Shown here piece after piece: positions 36,151 to 45,351 of a stretch of 64,000 nucleotides of DNA (positions are counted from its first letter, which is position 1; each line of letters opens with the position of its first letter). A model generated the notes under the pieces. That model was not told where the DNA came from, searched no databases, and saw nothing but the letters and a program-made list of their open reading frames with translations. Origin of the DNA: Euryarchaeota archaeon Ods02 (GTDB taxonomy: Archaea > Halobacteriota > Halobacteria > Halobacteriales > Halorutilaceae); assembly GCA_028751075.1 (NCBI GenBank), contig JAQZDA010000009.1, positions 1 through 64,000 of the forward strand. The letters run 5' to 3'. A program made the position numbers and the translations under genes.

Positions 36151-36645
36151 TTACAGGTCGTCTTTCACCTTCGCTCTGTTGACCTTCCGGATGCACTCTC
36201 CGACGAACTCCGGGGCGGTAGTGCCGCCTCTTCCGGTGACCAGCTTTCCGTCGACGACGACGTCTCGGTCGACGTAACGCGCCACCTCCTCCACCTGGGG
36301 GACGAGGTTTTCGGGAGCCGTGGCCTGCGTACCCGTTAGGACGCCGGCTTCCGCGAGCGCGGCGACGCCTTCGCCGACGGCGAAGACGAACGCGCCGCTG
36401 GCTACGGCTTCCGCTACAGTGTCGTACCCCTCCGGTGCTCTGCAGCCGGCGAGGACGAAGTCGTACTCCTCAGGCACGACCTCGTGGTACGTGGTGCGGA
36501 CGTCGAAGGTCTTCTCCCTGCCTCGGACGGCTTCCGCGGAGCCGGCGACTACGTCGACGTCGACGCCTTCTTCGTTCAACCGAAGCAAGGGGTAGACTAC
36601 GTGGAGGTCGTCGAAACCCTGAGTCACGGGTGCGAGCGCTTTCAT
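36151..36645 (-). CDS. DJ-1/PfpI-like protein lacking the nucleophile
   Basis: A 164-residue flavodoxin-like protein. The Rossmann-like N-terminus (KALAPVTQGFDDLHVVYPLL), a middle VLAGCRAPEGYDTVAEAVAS and the region FVFAVGEGVAALAEAGVLTG match DJ-1/PfpI proteins, in which this last segment is AICHGPQLL with the catalytic Cys. Here Cys-His is replaced by Gly-Glu, so the usual glyoxalase/amidase chemistry is unlikely. It is divergent from the Nif3 gene with two 17-base direct repeats between them. Function unknown. Confidence 0.72.
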   Translation of the reverse strand: MKALAPVTQGFDDLHVVYPLLRLNEEGVDVDVVAGSAEAVRGREKTFDVRTTYHEVVPEEYDFVLAGCRAPEGYDTVAEAVASGAFVFAVGEGVAALAEAGVLTGTQATAPENLVPQVEEVARYVDRDVVVDGKLVTGRGGTTAPEFVGECIRKVNRAKVKDDL

Positions 36646-36671
36646 AACCTGTCATCAGGCCCCGTTGGATA

Positions 36672-36721
36672 ATCCTGTTTCGGGTCGAGGGGAATCGAGG
36701 TGTGATCCTGTTTCGGGTCGA
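36672..36721. repeat. Two 17-bp direct repeats between the DJ-1-like and Nif3 genes
   Basis: ATCCTGTTTCGGGTCGA occurs at 36672-36688 and again at 36705-36721, 33 bases apart (about three helical turns). Both lie in the 111-base gap between divergent genes, where operators or upstream activator sites would sit. The downstream parts are related too (ggggaat versus cgggatt). Confidence 0.6.
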
Positions 36722-36756
36722 CGGGATTCAAGGACACCGCGGACGCAGGAAAGGGT

Positions 36757-37515
36757 ATGGACACCGCTGAACTCGCAGGATACCTCGACAGCCTGCTGGA
36801 GCACGACGACTGGCAGCCTCTGGACGCCGCGTACGACGGCCTTCAGGTGGAGAACTCCGGCGAAGTCGAACGCGTGGCGTTCGCCGTCGACGCAGCGCTG
36901 GAGACCGTGGAGATGGCGGCGGCGGAGGACGCCGACGCTCTCGTAGTCCACCACGGCATAGTCTGGGGCGGACTCGACCACGTCGCAGGCGTCACCTACG
37001 ACCGCATACAGGCGTTGATGGAGGCCGACGTCGCGCTGTACGCCTCACACCTCCCGCTCGACGCCCACCCCGACGTCGGCAACAACGCCTTACTGCTCGA
37101 AGACCTGGGTGCGGAGCCGGTGGAGTCGTTCGGCGACGTCGGCGGCCGCGACGTCGGACGCGTCGGCCTGCTACCGGACGCCATAGGCTTCGAGGAGTTC
37201 GTCGACCGGCTGGAGAGCTGCGTCGACAGGGAGGCGGTCTCGCTGGATTTCGGCGGCGACTCCGTTCAACGTGTCGCCTCTGTGACGGGTTCCGGTTCGG
37301 ACTTCATGGAGGATGCGGCGGACGTTGACCCGGATGTCTTCGTAAGCGGGGAATCCAAGCACAAGGCCCACCATCTCGCACGCGACCTAGAGTTGAACGC
37401 GGCCTTCGGCGGCCACTACCACACCGAGGTCTACGGAGTGCAGGCGCTGCAGCAGAGGGTCGAAAACGAGTTCCCCTTGGAGACGATGTGGTTGGACGCA
37501 CCGACGGAGATCTGA
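36757..37515 (+). CDS. Nif3-like dinuclear-metal-centre protein
   Basis: A 252-residue NIF3/DUF34 protein. Metal-ligand motifs are VHHGIVWGG (near residue 68), ASHLPLDAHPDVGNN (near 95), and the C-terminal SGESKHKAHHLARDLELNAA and GGHYHTEVYGVQAL (near 220). These hexameric proteins carry a di-metal site and have been linked to GTP cyclohydrolase-like or GTP-binding roles, but the activity is unsettled. Starts at ATG 36757 and precedes a convergent ABC1 kinase gene. Confidence 0.92.
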   Translation: MDTAELAGYLDSLLEHDDWQPLDAAYDGLQVENSGEVERVAFAVDAALETVEMAAAEDADALVVHHGIVWGGLDHVAGVTYDRIQALMEADVALYASHLPLDAHPDVGNNALLLEDLGAEPVESFGDVGGRDVGRVGLLPDAIGFEEFVDRLESCVDREAVSLDFGGDSVQRVASVTGSGSDFMEDAADVDPDVFVSGESKHKAHHLARDLELNAAFGGHYHTEVYGVQALQQRVENEFPLETMWLDAPTEI

Positions 37516-37563
37516 AGACGGCGTCCTGACGGAACGGGGGTGGGGTAAGGTGCCTCGGTTTCG

Positions 37564-39288
37564 TCAGTCCTCGGCCACCGCGCGCGACTCCTCTTCCTGC
37601 TCCTCCTGAGTCTCTTCCACGTAGACCTCCGTGGCTTCGTCGTCGCCTACACCTACTTCGTCCCACTTCTCCATCTGATACCGCATCGTGAACATAGGCC
37701 CCGTCACTTCGGAGTCCTTCTCCCGGAACGACCGATACACCCGGGCGAAGAGGAGCAATCCAAGCAGCGATACGGCCGCCGACGCCACCGCCCCGACTGC
37801 TGGCACGGCTGTGTAGAGGAGGCCGCCGCCGAGCACCATGGCTGCGGCGGCGACCGAGGCTACTACGCGTCTCCCCGCCCGCCGTACTTCGTCGACCACG
37901 TCGTCTCGCATGCTATCGACGTGAACCCTTTTGGCGCGTTCGCGTGCGTCCCGTCGGATCTCCTCGAGGTCGAGCTCGAGGCTCCGTTGTTCGACGAAGA
38001 ACTGTGCGAGGTGGTTGCTGAAGTCGTATGTTGGGTCGAGGCTGGTGGCGAGGCCCTGGACGCCGGTGATGGAGCGGAGGCTGTAGAGGATGTCGGTGTT
38101 CATCTGGATGGGGAAGTCGGTGAAGGCTTCGTCGAAGGCTTCGGCGACCTCGCCGAGATCTATCTCGTCGGTGTCTCCGGCGACGTCCTTCGACACCGCC
38201 TCCGCCCACCGGCACATCGCCCTCCACTGTCGCTGCGACCGGATCTCCGTGGCTTCGAGGTCCTCTAGAGCGGCTACTGCGACGTCCTCGTCGTGGGTTC
38301 CGACGCCGACGAGGAACCGGGCGAATGCGTCCGTTATCTCGGGGGAAGGCCGGACGCTCATTCCGTAGTCGTAGATGACTACGCGGCCGTCGTCCGCGAC
38401 AGCGAGGTTGCCGTGGTGGGGGTCGGTCTGGTAGACTCCGTACTTGAACGCCATACGGAGGTAGGCTTCGACTATCCGGCGCGCTACGACGGAGAGATCG
38501 TGTCCTCTGTTCCGGAGTTCGTCGGGGTGCTTGACCTTCACGCCGTCCTCGAAGCTCATCACGACGACGCGCGGGGTCGAGAGGTCGGGATACAGTTCGG
38601 GGACGACGACTGTGTCGTCGAAGCCGTCGTCCTCGACGGCGTCGTGGATCTCCGCCATTACCTCCGCCTCCCGCTGGAAGTCTATCTCCTCCCTCAGCGA
38701 CTCCTCGACGTCGAGGGTTACGGAGACGAGGGTGCCGGCGTGGGTGTCCTCACCCATAACCTGCATCAGGCGGGTGAGGAAGCCGACCATGGTCTTCAGG
38801 GCGGCGAGATCCGCCTCCACCCTCTCCCGTAGCTCGGGGCGCTGGACTTTGACGGCTACGTCTTCGCCGTTGAGGACGGCGCGGTGTACCTGGCTGACGG
38901 AAGCAGCTGAGAGGGGTTCTTCGTCGAACTCCTCGAAGAGTTCGTCGGGGTCGCCTATCTCGTTCTCCAGCACCTCTCGCACTCCGTCTGGGTCGGCGGC
39001 TGCGACGTCGTCCTGCAGCCTCTGAAGCTCCTGTATGTAGATGGGGGGTACGAAGTCCGGGCGGGTCGTCAGGAACTGAGCTACCTTGATGTACGTGGTG
39101 CCGAGGCTTTCGAAGGCGTCGGCTAGACGGCGGGCGCGACGCCTGCGGTCCTCCTCCGAGAGCATGCGGCTGCCGCCGAAGAACAGATACCTGTTGGTGT
39201 CTCTCCAGTAGGTGAAGAGCAGCGGCAGGAACGTCCGTAGTGCGGCGAGGACGCGGCGGAGTCTCCTGCGTCTCGATACGGAGTTCAT
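37564..39288 (-). CDS. ABC1/UbiB-family atypical protein kinase (copy 1)
   Basis: A 574-residue ABC1-family kinase-like protein. GTTYIKVAQFLTTRPDFVPP (the KxGQ-equivalent; here KVAQ) lies near residue 64, SAASVSQVHRAVLNGEDVAV the A-rich loop and Lys region near 127, the catalytic loop DPHHGNLAVADDGRV near 297, and YDYGMS the metal-binding motif near 314. Two C-terminal hydrophobic segments (about 495-535) anchor it in the membrane. Family members support isoprenoid quinone synthesis or lipid homeostasis. It follows a close paralogue (39365-41110) on the same strand; both look intact. Confidence 0.9.
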   Translation of the reverse strand: MNSVSRRRRLRRVLAALRTFLPLLFTYWRDTNRYLFFGGSRMLSEEDRRRRARRLADAFESLGTTYIKVAQFLTTRPDFVPPIYIQELQRLQDDVAAADPDGVREVLENEIGDPDELFEEFDEEPLSAASVSQVHRAVLNGEDVAVKVQRPELRERVEADLAALKTMVGFLTRLMQVMGEDTHAGTLVSVTLDVEESLREEIDFQREAEVMAEIHDAVEDDGFDDTVVVPELYPDLSTPRVVVMSFEDGVKVKHPDELRNRGHDLSVVARRIVEAYLRMAFKYGVYQTDPHHGNLAVADDGRVVIYDYGMSVRPSPEITDAFARFLVGVGTHDEDVAVAALEDLEATEIRSQRQWRAMCRWAEAVSKDVAGDTDEIDLGEVAEAFDEAFTDFPIQMNTDILYSLRSITGVQGLATSLDPTYDFSNHLAQFFVEQRSLELDLEEIRRDARERAKRVHVDSMRDDVVDEVRRAGRRVVASVAAAAMVLGGGLLYTAVPAVGAVASAAVSLLGLLLFARVYRSFREKDSEVTGPMFTMRYQMEKWDEVGVGDDEATEVYVEETQEEQEEESRAVAED

Positions 39289-39364
39289 CTTGACGTGTGT
39301 ATGGAGAACGTCCTTATAAAACGCCGCTCTATCTACCGCGTTCGCGTCAGCTTCGCCGGCTGGT

Positions 39365-41110
39365 TCAGTCGGTGTTCCGATCGGTCTCCACCTGTATACC
39401 CTGGCCGTCTCCTTCCGGGTCTTCCCCTTCTCTTTCTTCGGCGTCCTCCGCCATTTTCCTCCTGTGTTCGACGTTCTCCTGGGACCGGTGTTCGTCGCTC
39501 CATTTGTCCATCTCCGTCCTCATGAGGAACATCGGACCGACGACCTCGTCCTTCCTCCGGAGAGACGCAGCTACCTTGAGGAACAGTATGGCGCCGACGC
39601 CTACGACTGCGACGGCTGGCGCCGCCCCGAATCCAGCGAGGTAGACCAGTCCACCGCCGACCGCGAAGGTGGAGGCCAGCGCCGAGAGCACGGTTCGTTT
39701 GCTGTCGGCTCTGATCTCCTCGACTACGTCCTCGCGGAGTCCGTCGATGTCGACGCGGTCACGGCGTTCCTGTGCGTCTCTCTGTATCTCCTCGAAGTCG
39801 AGGTCGAAGGCGTCCTGTTCTACGAAGAACCGGGTGAGGTGGCTGGTGAAGTCGTAGTCGGGGGATAGCTCCCCTGCGATGCCCTGGAGTCCCGTGGTGG
39901 TTCGGAGTCCGAGGAGGATGTCCTGTCGGATGCGGAGGGGGAAGTCCTCGAAGCTCTCGTCGAACTTGTCCGCGAGCTTCGAAACGTCTACCTCTCCGAC
40001 GTCTCCGCGGGCGTCCTTCGCGAGCGCCTCCACCCAGTCGGCGATTGCGTCGCGTTCCTTCTGAGTGGTGATGTCGACGGCTCCGACGTCCTCCAGCGCG
40101 GCGACGGCGACGTCGGGTTCCCCGAGTCCGATGCCGGCGAAGAACCGGGCGAAGGCTTCGGTGTTCTCGGGTTCGGGTTTCTCGCTGAGTCCGTAGTCGT
40201 AGACGATTATCCGGCCTTCGTCGTCGACAGAGAGGTTGCCGTGGTGGGGGTCTGTCTGGTAGACTCCGTAGACGAAAGCCATACGGAGGTAGACCTCGAC
40301 GAGGCGTTCCGCGAGCTTCGAAGGGTCGTGTCCCCTGTTCCGGAGCTCCTCCACGTCCTTTATCTTCACGCCGTCTTCGTAGCTCATCACTATCACCTTC
40401 GAGGTGCAGTACTCCTTGTAGGTCTCGGGGACGACGACCTCGTCGTCGAAGCCCTCGCGGACGACGTTCTCCCGTATCTCCATCATCACCGAGGCTTCGC
40501 GGCCGAAGTCTATCTCCTCGTGCAGCCGCTGGTCGAGGTCCTCCGTTATCTCCTGCAGCGACTCCGCGTGGGAGTACTGGCCGAGCGCAACCAGCACCCG
40601 CACGAGCGCCCCCGAGATGAGGTGGAGCGCCGTGAGGTCGGCTTCGATGACCTGTCTCAAGCCGGGGCGCTGTACCTTTACGGCGACGTCGTCTCCACCG
40701 ACGCTGGCCCTGTGCACCTGAGCTATCGACGCCGACGAGATAGGTTCCTCCTCGAAGTATTCGAAGACCTCGTCGACGTCGCCGAGCTCCTCCTCCAGCA
40801 TCGCCTCGACCCGGCTGAACTCCTCGGGCGGGACCTCGTCCTGCAGCCTCTGCATCTCCTCTATGTAGATGGGGGGTACGAAGTCCGGGCGGGTCGTCAG
40901 GAACTGCGCGAGCTTGATGTACGTGACGCCGAGGCGTTCGAACGCGTCCGCGAGCCTACGCGCTCTCTCCCGCCGCTGCTCCCTGTCGAGCTCCCGCGGC
41001 GCCCCGAACAACAGGTATCGGCGGGCGTCACGGGCGTGCGTGATAACCATAGGTGTCAGAATCCAGACTGCCTTTGCTACTCTACCTGCGCTTCTGAAAG
41101 CCCCACACAT
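39365..41110 (-). CDS. ABC1/UbiB-family atypical protein kinase (copy 2)
   Basis: A 581-residue paralogue of the gene at 37564. It keeps GVTYIKLAQFLTTRPDFVPP (near residue 63), ISSASIAQVHRASVGGDDVA (near 126), DPHHGNLSVDDEGRI (near 292), YDYGLS (near 310) and a C-terminal pair of hydrophobic segments (about 495-530). The two share about the same domain layout and long identical stretches such as TTRPDFVPPIYI, so they arose by tandem duplication. It starts at ATG 41110; the N-terminus has an extra hydrophobic helix. Only 76 bases separate the two genes. Confidence 0.9.
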   Translation of the reverse strand: MCGAFRSAGRVAKAVWILTPMVITHARDARRYLLFGAPRELDREQRRERARRLADAFERLGVTYIKLAQFLTTRPDFVPPIYIEEMQRLQDEVPPEEFSRVEAMLEEELGDVDEVFEYFEEEPISSASIAQVHRASVGGDDVAVKVQRPGLRQVIEADLTALHLISGALVRVLVALGQYSHAESLQEITEDLDQRLHEEIDFGREASVMMEIRENVVREGFDDEVVVPETYKEYCTSKVIVMSYEDGVKIKDVEELRNRGHDPSKLAERLVEVYLRMAFVYGVYQTDPHHGNLSVDDEGRIIVYDYGLSEKPEPENTEAFARFFAGIGLGEPDVAVAALEDVGAVDITTQKERDAIADWVEALAKDARGDVGEVDVSKLADKFDESFEDFPLRIRQDILLGLRTTTGLQGIAGELSPDYDFTSHLTRFFVEQDAFDLDFEEIQRDAQERRDRVDIDGLREDVVEEIRADSKRTVLSALASTFAVGGGLVYLAGFGAAPAVAVVGVGAILFLKVAASLRRKDEVVGPMFLMRTEMDKWSDEHRSQENVEHRRKMAEDAEEREGEDPEGDGQGIQVETDRNTD

Positions 41111-41434
41111 TGAAGTCCCCTAAAATGCCCGCTCGTAAAAGAGAACCGGTCGAGGAGACCGGCTAACGTGGTTAAATGGGGCAAACCATCTATGACAGGC
41201 ACCAGACCTTCATCCGCTGTATGTACCCCGGTCTCGGACCCGGTAAACGGCGTGATAGACCGACGAGCGGAAGAAACCAGCAGCGGTAAACGGTACAGTC
41301 TCGGCCCGGTAAACGGTACACGATGACTCCATACGTGAACGATGGGGTCGGTTAAAGGCGACGCCGACCGATGGAACCCAGACGCCACGAGATAGCACAG
41401 TTTATACTTCCGGCAGGCAGTTCTTCAGACAAGG
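41111..41434. promoter_or_regulatory. pckA upstream region with repeated GGTAAACGG
   Basis: A 324-base gap holding three copies of GGTAAACGG at 41242-41250, 41285-41293 and 41308-41316. The first and third extend upstream as GTCTCGGACCCGGTAAACGG (41231) and GTCTCGGCCCGGTAAACGG (41298), one base apart in length. A TATA-like tttatac at 41401-41407 lies 28-34 bases before the pckA ATG. No gene is seen. The layout suggests a multi-site regulator binding upstream of a gluconeogenic gene, plus the divergent kinase gene. Confidence 0.6.
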
Positions 41435-42949
41435 ATGAACGAACCCACGGCTTCCCCTTCAGCCGTAGCCACCGAGGAACTACCTGACCCCTACCACGCC
41501 TCTAACGTGGAACACCAGCCATCGGACGAACGCCTGCGCGAGCTCTCCAGTCACCTCGAGACCACCACTGAGTACGGCTCCCCCTCCTACGTCAGCGAAC
41601 ACCGGTCACGTTGCGCCGACAGAACCAGGAACAACGTCGACAGCAGCTTCACCGGCGAGGACCACGACGTCATCTCGACCGCCGTCGAAGCCGCGAACGA
41701 GAGGGAGATGGTCTCCGTCGACGTCAGGATGGGCGGCCACCCAGCACACAGCTACGTCTGCCGGTACTACGTCGAGAAACCCCAGGCGCGTATAGCGCTC
41801 GCCCTCACACGTCTGTTCCCCCGCATCGAGGGAGAGGTCGACGTCGACGACGTCGACTTCGCCACCGTCCAGATCCCCAGCCACCCCGACGTCGCCATCA
41901 GAGTCGACGTAGACGAAGGCTTCAACGCCGTCCTCGGCAGCGACTACACCGGAGAGGCCAAGAAGTCCTTCCTCCGGCTGTTCATGTACGACGTCAAACA
42001 GGACGGCGGACTCGGACTACACGCCGGCAGCAAACGCCTCAGGCTCGAAGACGAGGAAGGCGAAAGAGAGGTCGGTCAGATCTTCCTCGGGCTGTCCGCC
42101 ACCGGTAAGTCCACCCTGACCGCCCACGGCCTCGGCCTCGAACCCCCTGAAGACGCCGTCATGCTCCAGGACGACGTCTGCGGCCTCCGCAGCGACGGCA
42201 CCGTAGTCGGCAGCGAACCCAACGGACTATACCTCAAGACCCTCGGCCTCGACAGCGACCGACAGCCCGAGGTCTACGAAGCCGTCACCGACAGCTCCAG
42301 CGTCCTCGAGAACGTCGAAGTAGACGAAGACGGAGGCGTCGACTTCGACGGCGAAAGCTACACCCGCAACGGCCGCGCCGCCGTCCTCCGCGACAACCTC
42401 GCGTCCGCCGCCACCGAGATAGACCTGGATCGCGTCGACCAGGTGTTCTTCATCACCCGGAACCCACTGATGCCGCCGATAGCGAAGCTCTCACCAGAGG
42501 AAGCCGCAGCGGCGTTCGTCCTCGGCGAAAGCATCGAAACCAGCGCAGGAGACCCCGAACGAGCCGGCGAAGCCGTCCGCGTCGTGGGAACCAACCCCTT
42601 CATCGTCGGCAGCGAAGGCAAGGAAGGCAACAGGTTCCGCGACCTCGTCGCCGGCCTCGACGTCGAATGCTACGTCATCAACACAGGCAGCGTCGGCGGC
42701 CGCGACATCGGAGTCGCCGAGACCACCGGAGTGCTCGAAGCCGTAGCCCGCGGAAACGTCTCCTGGCGGGAGGGAGAAGGCGGACTCACCGTCGTCGACG
42801 AAGCCGAAGGCGTCGACCTCGACGGATACAGCGTGAGCGAGAACGTCTCCGGCCACGAGCAGAAGCTAGAAGACCTCCGGGAGGACAGGAGAGAGTACCT
42901 CGAGGAGTTCGACGACCTCCATCCCGAGATAGTCGACGCAGTCTACTGA
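41435..42949 (+). CDS. pckA: Phosphoenolpyruvate carboxykinase (ATP)
   Basis: A 504-residue ATP-dependent PEPCK that converts oxaloacetate and ATP to PEP, the entry step of gluconeogenesis. The P-loop GLSATGKSTLTA is near residue 223, the metal-binding LQDDVCGL near 247, and GEAVRVVGTNPFIVGSEG with INTGSVGGRDIG near 380-420 match the ATP-type family. Archaea more often use the GTP-type enzyme or phosphoenolpyruvate synthase, so its presence indicates active gluconeogenesis from organic acids. The region before the ATG carries three direct repeats, suggesting dedicated control. Confidence 0.92.
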   Translation: MNEPTASPSAVATEELPDPYHASNVEHQPSDERLRELSSHLETTTEYGSPSYVSEHRSRCADRTRNNVDSSFTGEDHDVISTAVEAANEREMVSVDVRMGGHPAHSYVCRYYVEKPQARIALALTRLFPRIEGEVDVDDVDFATVQIPSHPDVAIRVDVDEGFNAVLGSDYTGEAKKSFLRLFMYDVKQDGGLGLHAGSKRLRLEDEEGEREVGQIFLGLSATGKSTLTAHGLGLEPPEDAVMLQDDVCGLRSDGTVVGSEPNGLYLKTLGLDSDRQPEVYEAVTDSSSVLENVEVDEDGGVDFDGESYTRNGRAAVLRDNLASAATEIDLDRVDQVFFITRNPLMPPIAKLSPEEAAAAFVLGESIETSAGDPERAGEAVRVVGTNPFIVGSEGKEGNRFRDLVAGLDVECYVINTGSVGGRDIGVAETTGVLEAVARGNVSWREGEGGLTVVDEAEGVDLDGYSVSENVSGHEQKLEDLREDRREYLEEFDDLHPEIVDAVY

Positions 42950-43024
42950 GAACTCGGTTCGAACCCCTTCGTCCTGGTTCTGCAGAGCCCGAGATGTTAA
43001 CCACTCCCGACACGTAAACCACCT

Positions 43025-43981
43025 ATGTCCAGCGACAGCGACACCGGTCTCACCGAGTCACAGAGGGACTGGCTCGAAGCCGTCCGGCGCTGTACTTCGC
43101 TGGAGGAGCTACGGAGGGAGGTGGACGTCGGCGACGATGACGAAGCGTATTTCACCGCGAAGGAGATATGGTTCCGGTTACGCGACCACGAGCTACCGCC
43201 GGCGGAAGAAGGAGGTCTGCCGGCGTCCAAGGTGTTGGTCCGCGGAACCACGTATCACGTCCACGGAGTCACGCACTCCGGCAGAGACGAGGAACGCCGA
43301 CACGTCCGCGAACACGTCGACAGATACCTCGCGGAAGACGAGGAAGTCTACTGCGAACAAGGCCTCTGGCGACTGTACTTCCAGGACCGCTCGGACGTGT
43401 ACGAGGTCGACGACTACGACTGGGCGGTCGAGCACTGTAGAGCCAACGAGGTCTGCGAACGCATCGACGGCGAACACGTCGGCGACGTCCTCACCCGAGG
43501 GTTCGACGCCGTCGCCGAAGAAGCGGGAGACGTCCTCGACAGCGTTCGCGAAAGACTGTTCTCAGCCGTCGGAGCCGGCAAGAAGCTCTACGGCGAACGA
43601 GCGGCGGACGTCCTCGGTGACTCGCTCTCCTGTCTTCTGTCCGACCCCACCGCGCTCGCCCGCGGCGACGACTACCGTGCATACAGGTTCAGCCGCGCAG
43701 CCGCCGAAGACCCGTCGAAGCTCGGTGAACTACAGAGGTACTACCACCGTCGTTTCCTTCCACAGACCCTGGAACGACATTGGCTTCGGCTGCATGCACC
43801 GGAGGTCGAGCTCTTCACACACGCGCGCAACGAACGCATCGCCGACTACATCGTCTACCACAGCGAGCGACCCGTAGTCCACGTCGTCGTAGGCGCCGCC
43901 CACCAGCCTGGAGTGACGGAGTACCTCATGGCGCACGCGTCAGGGGAACGAGACGTCCGTGGCTTCGAACCCGTAGGCTGA
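43025..43981 (+). CDS. TraB/Tiki-like protein
   Basis: A 318-residue soluble protein. VLVRGTTYHVHGVTHSGRDE near residue 68 and VVHVVVGAAHQPGVTEYLMA near 280 supply the two GxxH motifs of the TraB/PrgY/Tiki family, with ARNERIADYI (near 262) as the conserved ExR-like block in between and CEQGLWR near 113. Members are metalloprotease-like; archaeal roles are unknown. The hydrophobic segment of typical TraB proteins is missing here. It follows pckA by 75 bases with its own A/T-rich promoter. Confidence 0.72.
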   Translation: MSSDSDTGLTESQRDWLEAVRRCTSLEELRREVDVGDDDEAYFTAKEIWFRLRDHELPPAEEGGLPASKVLVRGTTYHVHGVTHSGRDEERRHVREHVDRYLAEDEEVYCEQGLWRLYFQDRSDVYEVDDYDWAVEHCRANEVCERIDGEHVGDVLTRGFDAVAEEAGDVLDSVRERLFSAVGAGKKLYGERAADVLGDSLSCLLSDPTALARGDDYRAYRFSRAAAEDPSKLGELQRYYHRRFLPQTLERHWLRLHAPEVELFTHARNERIADYIVYHSERPVVHVVVGAAHQPGVTEYLMAHASGERDVRGFEPVG

Positions 43982-44018
43982 CCCCTCCGCTGAGGTACGG
44001 TTCCGGCATCCGCTGGAG

Positions 44019-44028
44019 TTAACCTTTA
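44019..44028 (+). promoter_or_regulatory. TATA-like box of the GIDE gene
   Basis: ttaaccttta at 44019-44028, 23-32 bases before the ATG at 44051, fits a leaderless haloarchaeal promoter. Confidence 0.45.
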
Positions 44029-44050
44029 GCCGGTTCTCAGACGGACGTAG

Positions 44051-45226
44051 ATGCTGTCGCGGACTAACTGGGCTCTAGCAGCGGTCGCAGCCTCCGTCGC
44101 AGTCGCCCTGATGTCGGGGCTGGAGATAGAGTACGCCGCAGCCATCGTGGTAGCGGTCGCGTTCGCCGTCTTCGTACCCCTCAGGAGCCTGCCTCACGAG
44201 CTACGGCGTCTGACGTGGACGACTAGCACGAGCCCGAAAGCCTGGATAGCCGCCGCCGCAGCATTCCTGACGGCTGTCGCCGCCATGCACGCTCTCGGTT
44301 CACCGGAGTACAGCTACGACTGCGCCTGGCGCGCATACCGCAGATGCCGCACCGGCCAGTTCTGGGCGACGACAGCGTTCGCCGCCGGCGTCGCAGCCGC
44401 AGCCATCAGCGTGAGCTACCTCCCCGCCTACCGGCTCGTCACCGACGGCGAGAAATCCTCCGCAGCAGACGCCCACGAAGGCAGGGTCGTCGTCACCGGA
44501 GAGGTGGAGGCAGCCGACGACCTGCTGGAGGCACCGTTCTCGGGCGAAGACTGCGTCTGCACCCGGTACGCCGTCCAGGAACGGTACAACGAACGCCTGT
44601 TCAGCGACGACGGCAGCTGGCACACCGTCGCCGCCGGAGAGACGGTGACGCCGTTCTACGTAGACGACGGCAGCGACCGATTGCTCGTCGACCCCAACGA
44701 CGGCTACCTCACCCTGAACGACGTCACCTCACACGGCCCCGTAGGCGACGTCGCCATCGAGGAAAACGCCGACGACGGAGAAGGAACCCTGGCGGATGGA
44801 GACGGCTACGACGACGCGGGTCCCGAGCGCGAAGATGCAGCCGCTCTGGACGCCGTCGTCTCCAGCGGCCGCGTCTACCGGTGCGACACCGAGATAGAGG
44901 TCGCGGCGGACGAGGAACCTCCGGAACGAGTGGAACGCTGGCGACGTGAGAACACCGGCGTGCTGCCGCTGCTGCCGCGCAGCCGCCGGTACCAGGAGAG
45001 CCTGCTACGTCCCGGCGACGCCGTCACCGTCGCCGGAGACCTTCGGCTGGTCAGCCACGGATACCCCGAAAGACGCGTCGTAGGCGCCGACGACGCAGCC
45101 GTGAAGGTCGCCGCCGGCGACGCCCACGACGTCTCGATGTGGCTTACCGGTGCCGTCTGGGTGGGAGGCGCCATCGCCATCCTGCTGACACCGGTGGGGC
45201 TGGCGGGGATGTACCTGACGCTGTGA
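44051..45226 (+). CDS. GIDE-domain membrane protein (MUL1-like)
   Basis: A 391-residue protein with four or five hydrophobic segments (about 6-45, 62-80, 98-120 and 365-390) around a soluble domain (about 130-350). GRVVVTGEVEAADDLLEAPF, then DCVCTRYAVQERYNE and RYQESLLRPGDAVTVAGDLR match the GIDE domain found between the helices of mitochondrial MUL1 and in prokaryotic homologues. No RING domain is present, so a ubiquitin-ligase role is excluded; the prokaryotic function is unknown. It ends just before an accessory island. Confidence 0.75.
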   Translation: MLSRTNWALAAVAASVAVALMSGLEIEYAAAIVVAVAFAVFVPLRSLPHELRRLTWTTSTSPKAWIAAAAAFLTAVAAMHALGSPEYSYDCAWRAYRRCRTGQFWATTAFAAGVAAAAISVSYLPAYRLVTDGEKSSAADAHEGRVVVTGEVEAADDLLEAPFSGEDCVCTRYAVQERYNERLFSDDGSWHTVAAGETVTPFYVDDGSDRLLVDPNDGYLTLNDVTSHGPVGDVAIEENADDGEGTLADGDGYDDAGPEREDAAALDAVVSSGRVYRCDTEIEVAADEEPPERVERWRRENTGVLPLLPRSRRYQESLLRPGDAVTVAGDLRLVSHGYPERRVVGADDAAVKVAAGDAHDVSMWLTGAVWVGGAIAILLTPVGLAGMYLTL

Positions 45227-45351
45227 ACGTACGAGAAAGGTCAGTTCGACTCACTCTATCCCGTTCGCAGCGCATCCCTGGCGAACACCGCTTGGACTTC
45301 CGTCCTTCGTCCCCCTCTACTTTATCTCTGGAGCGCCTGATTGTTCTGTAG

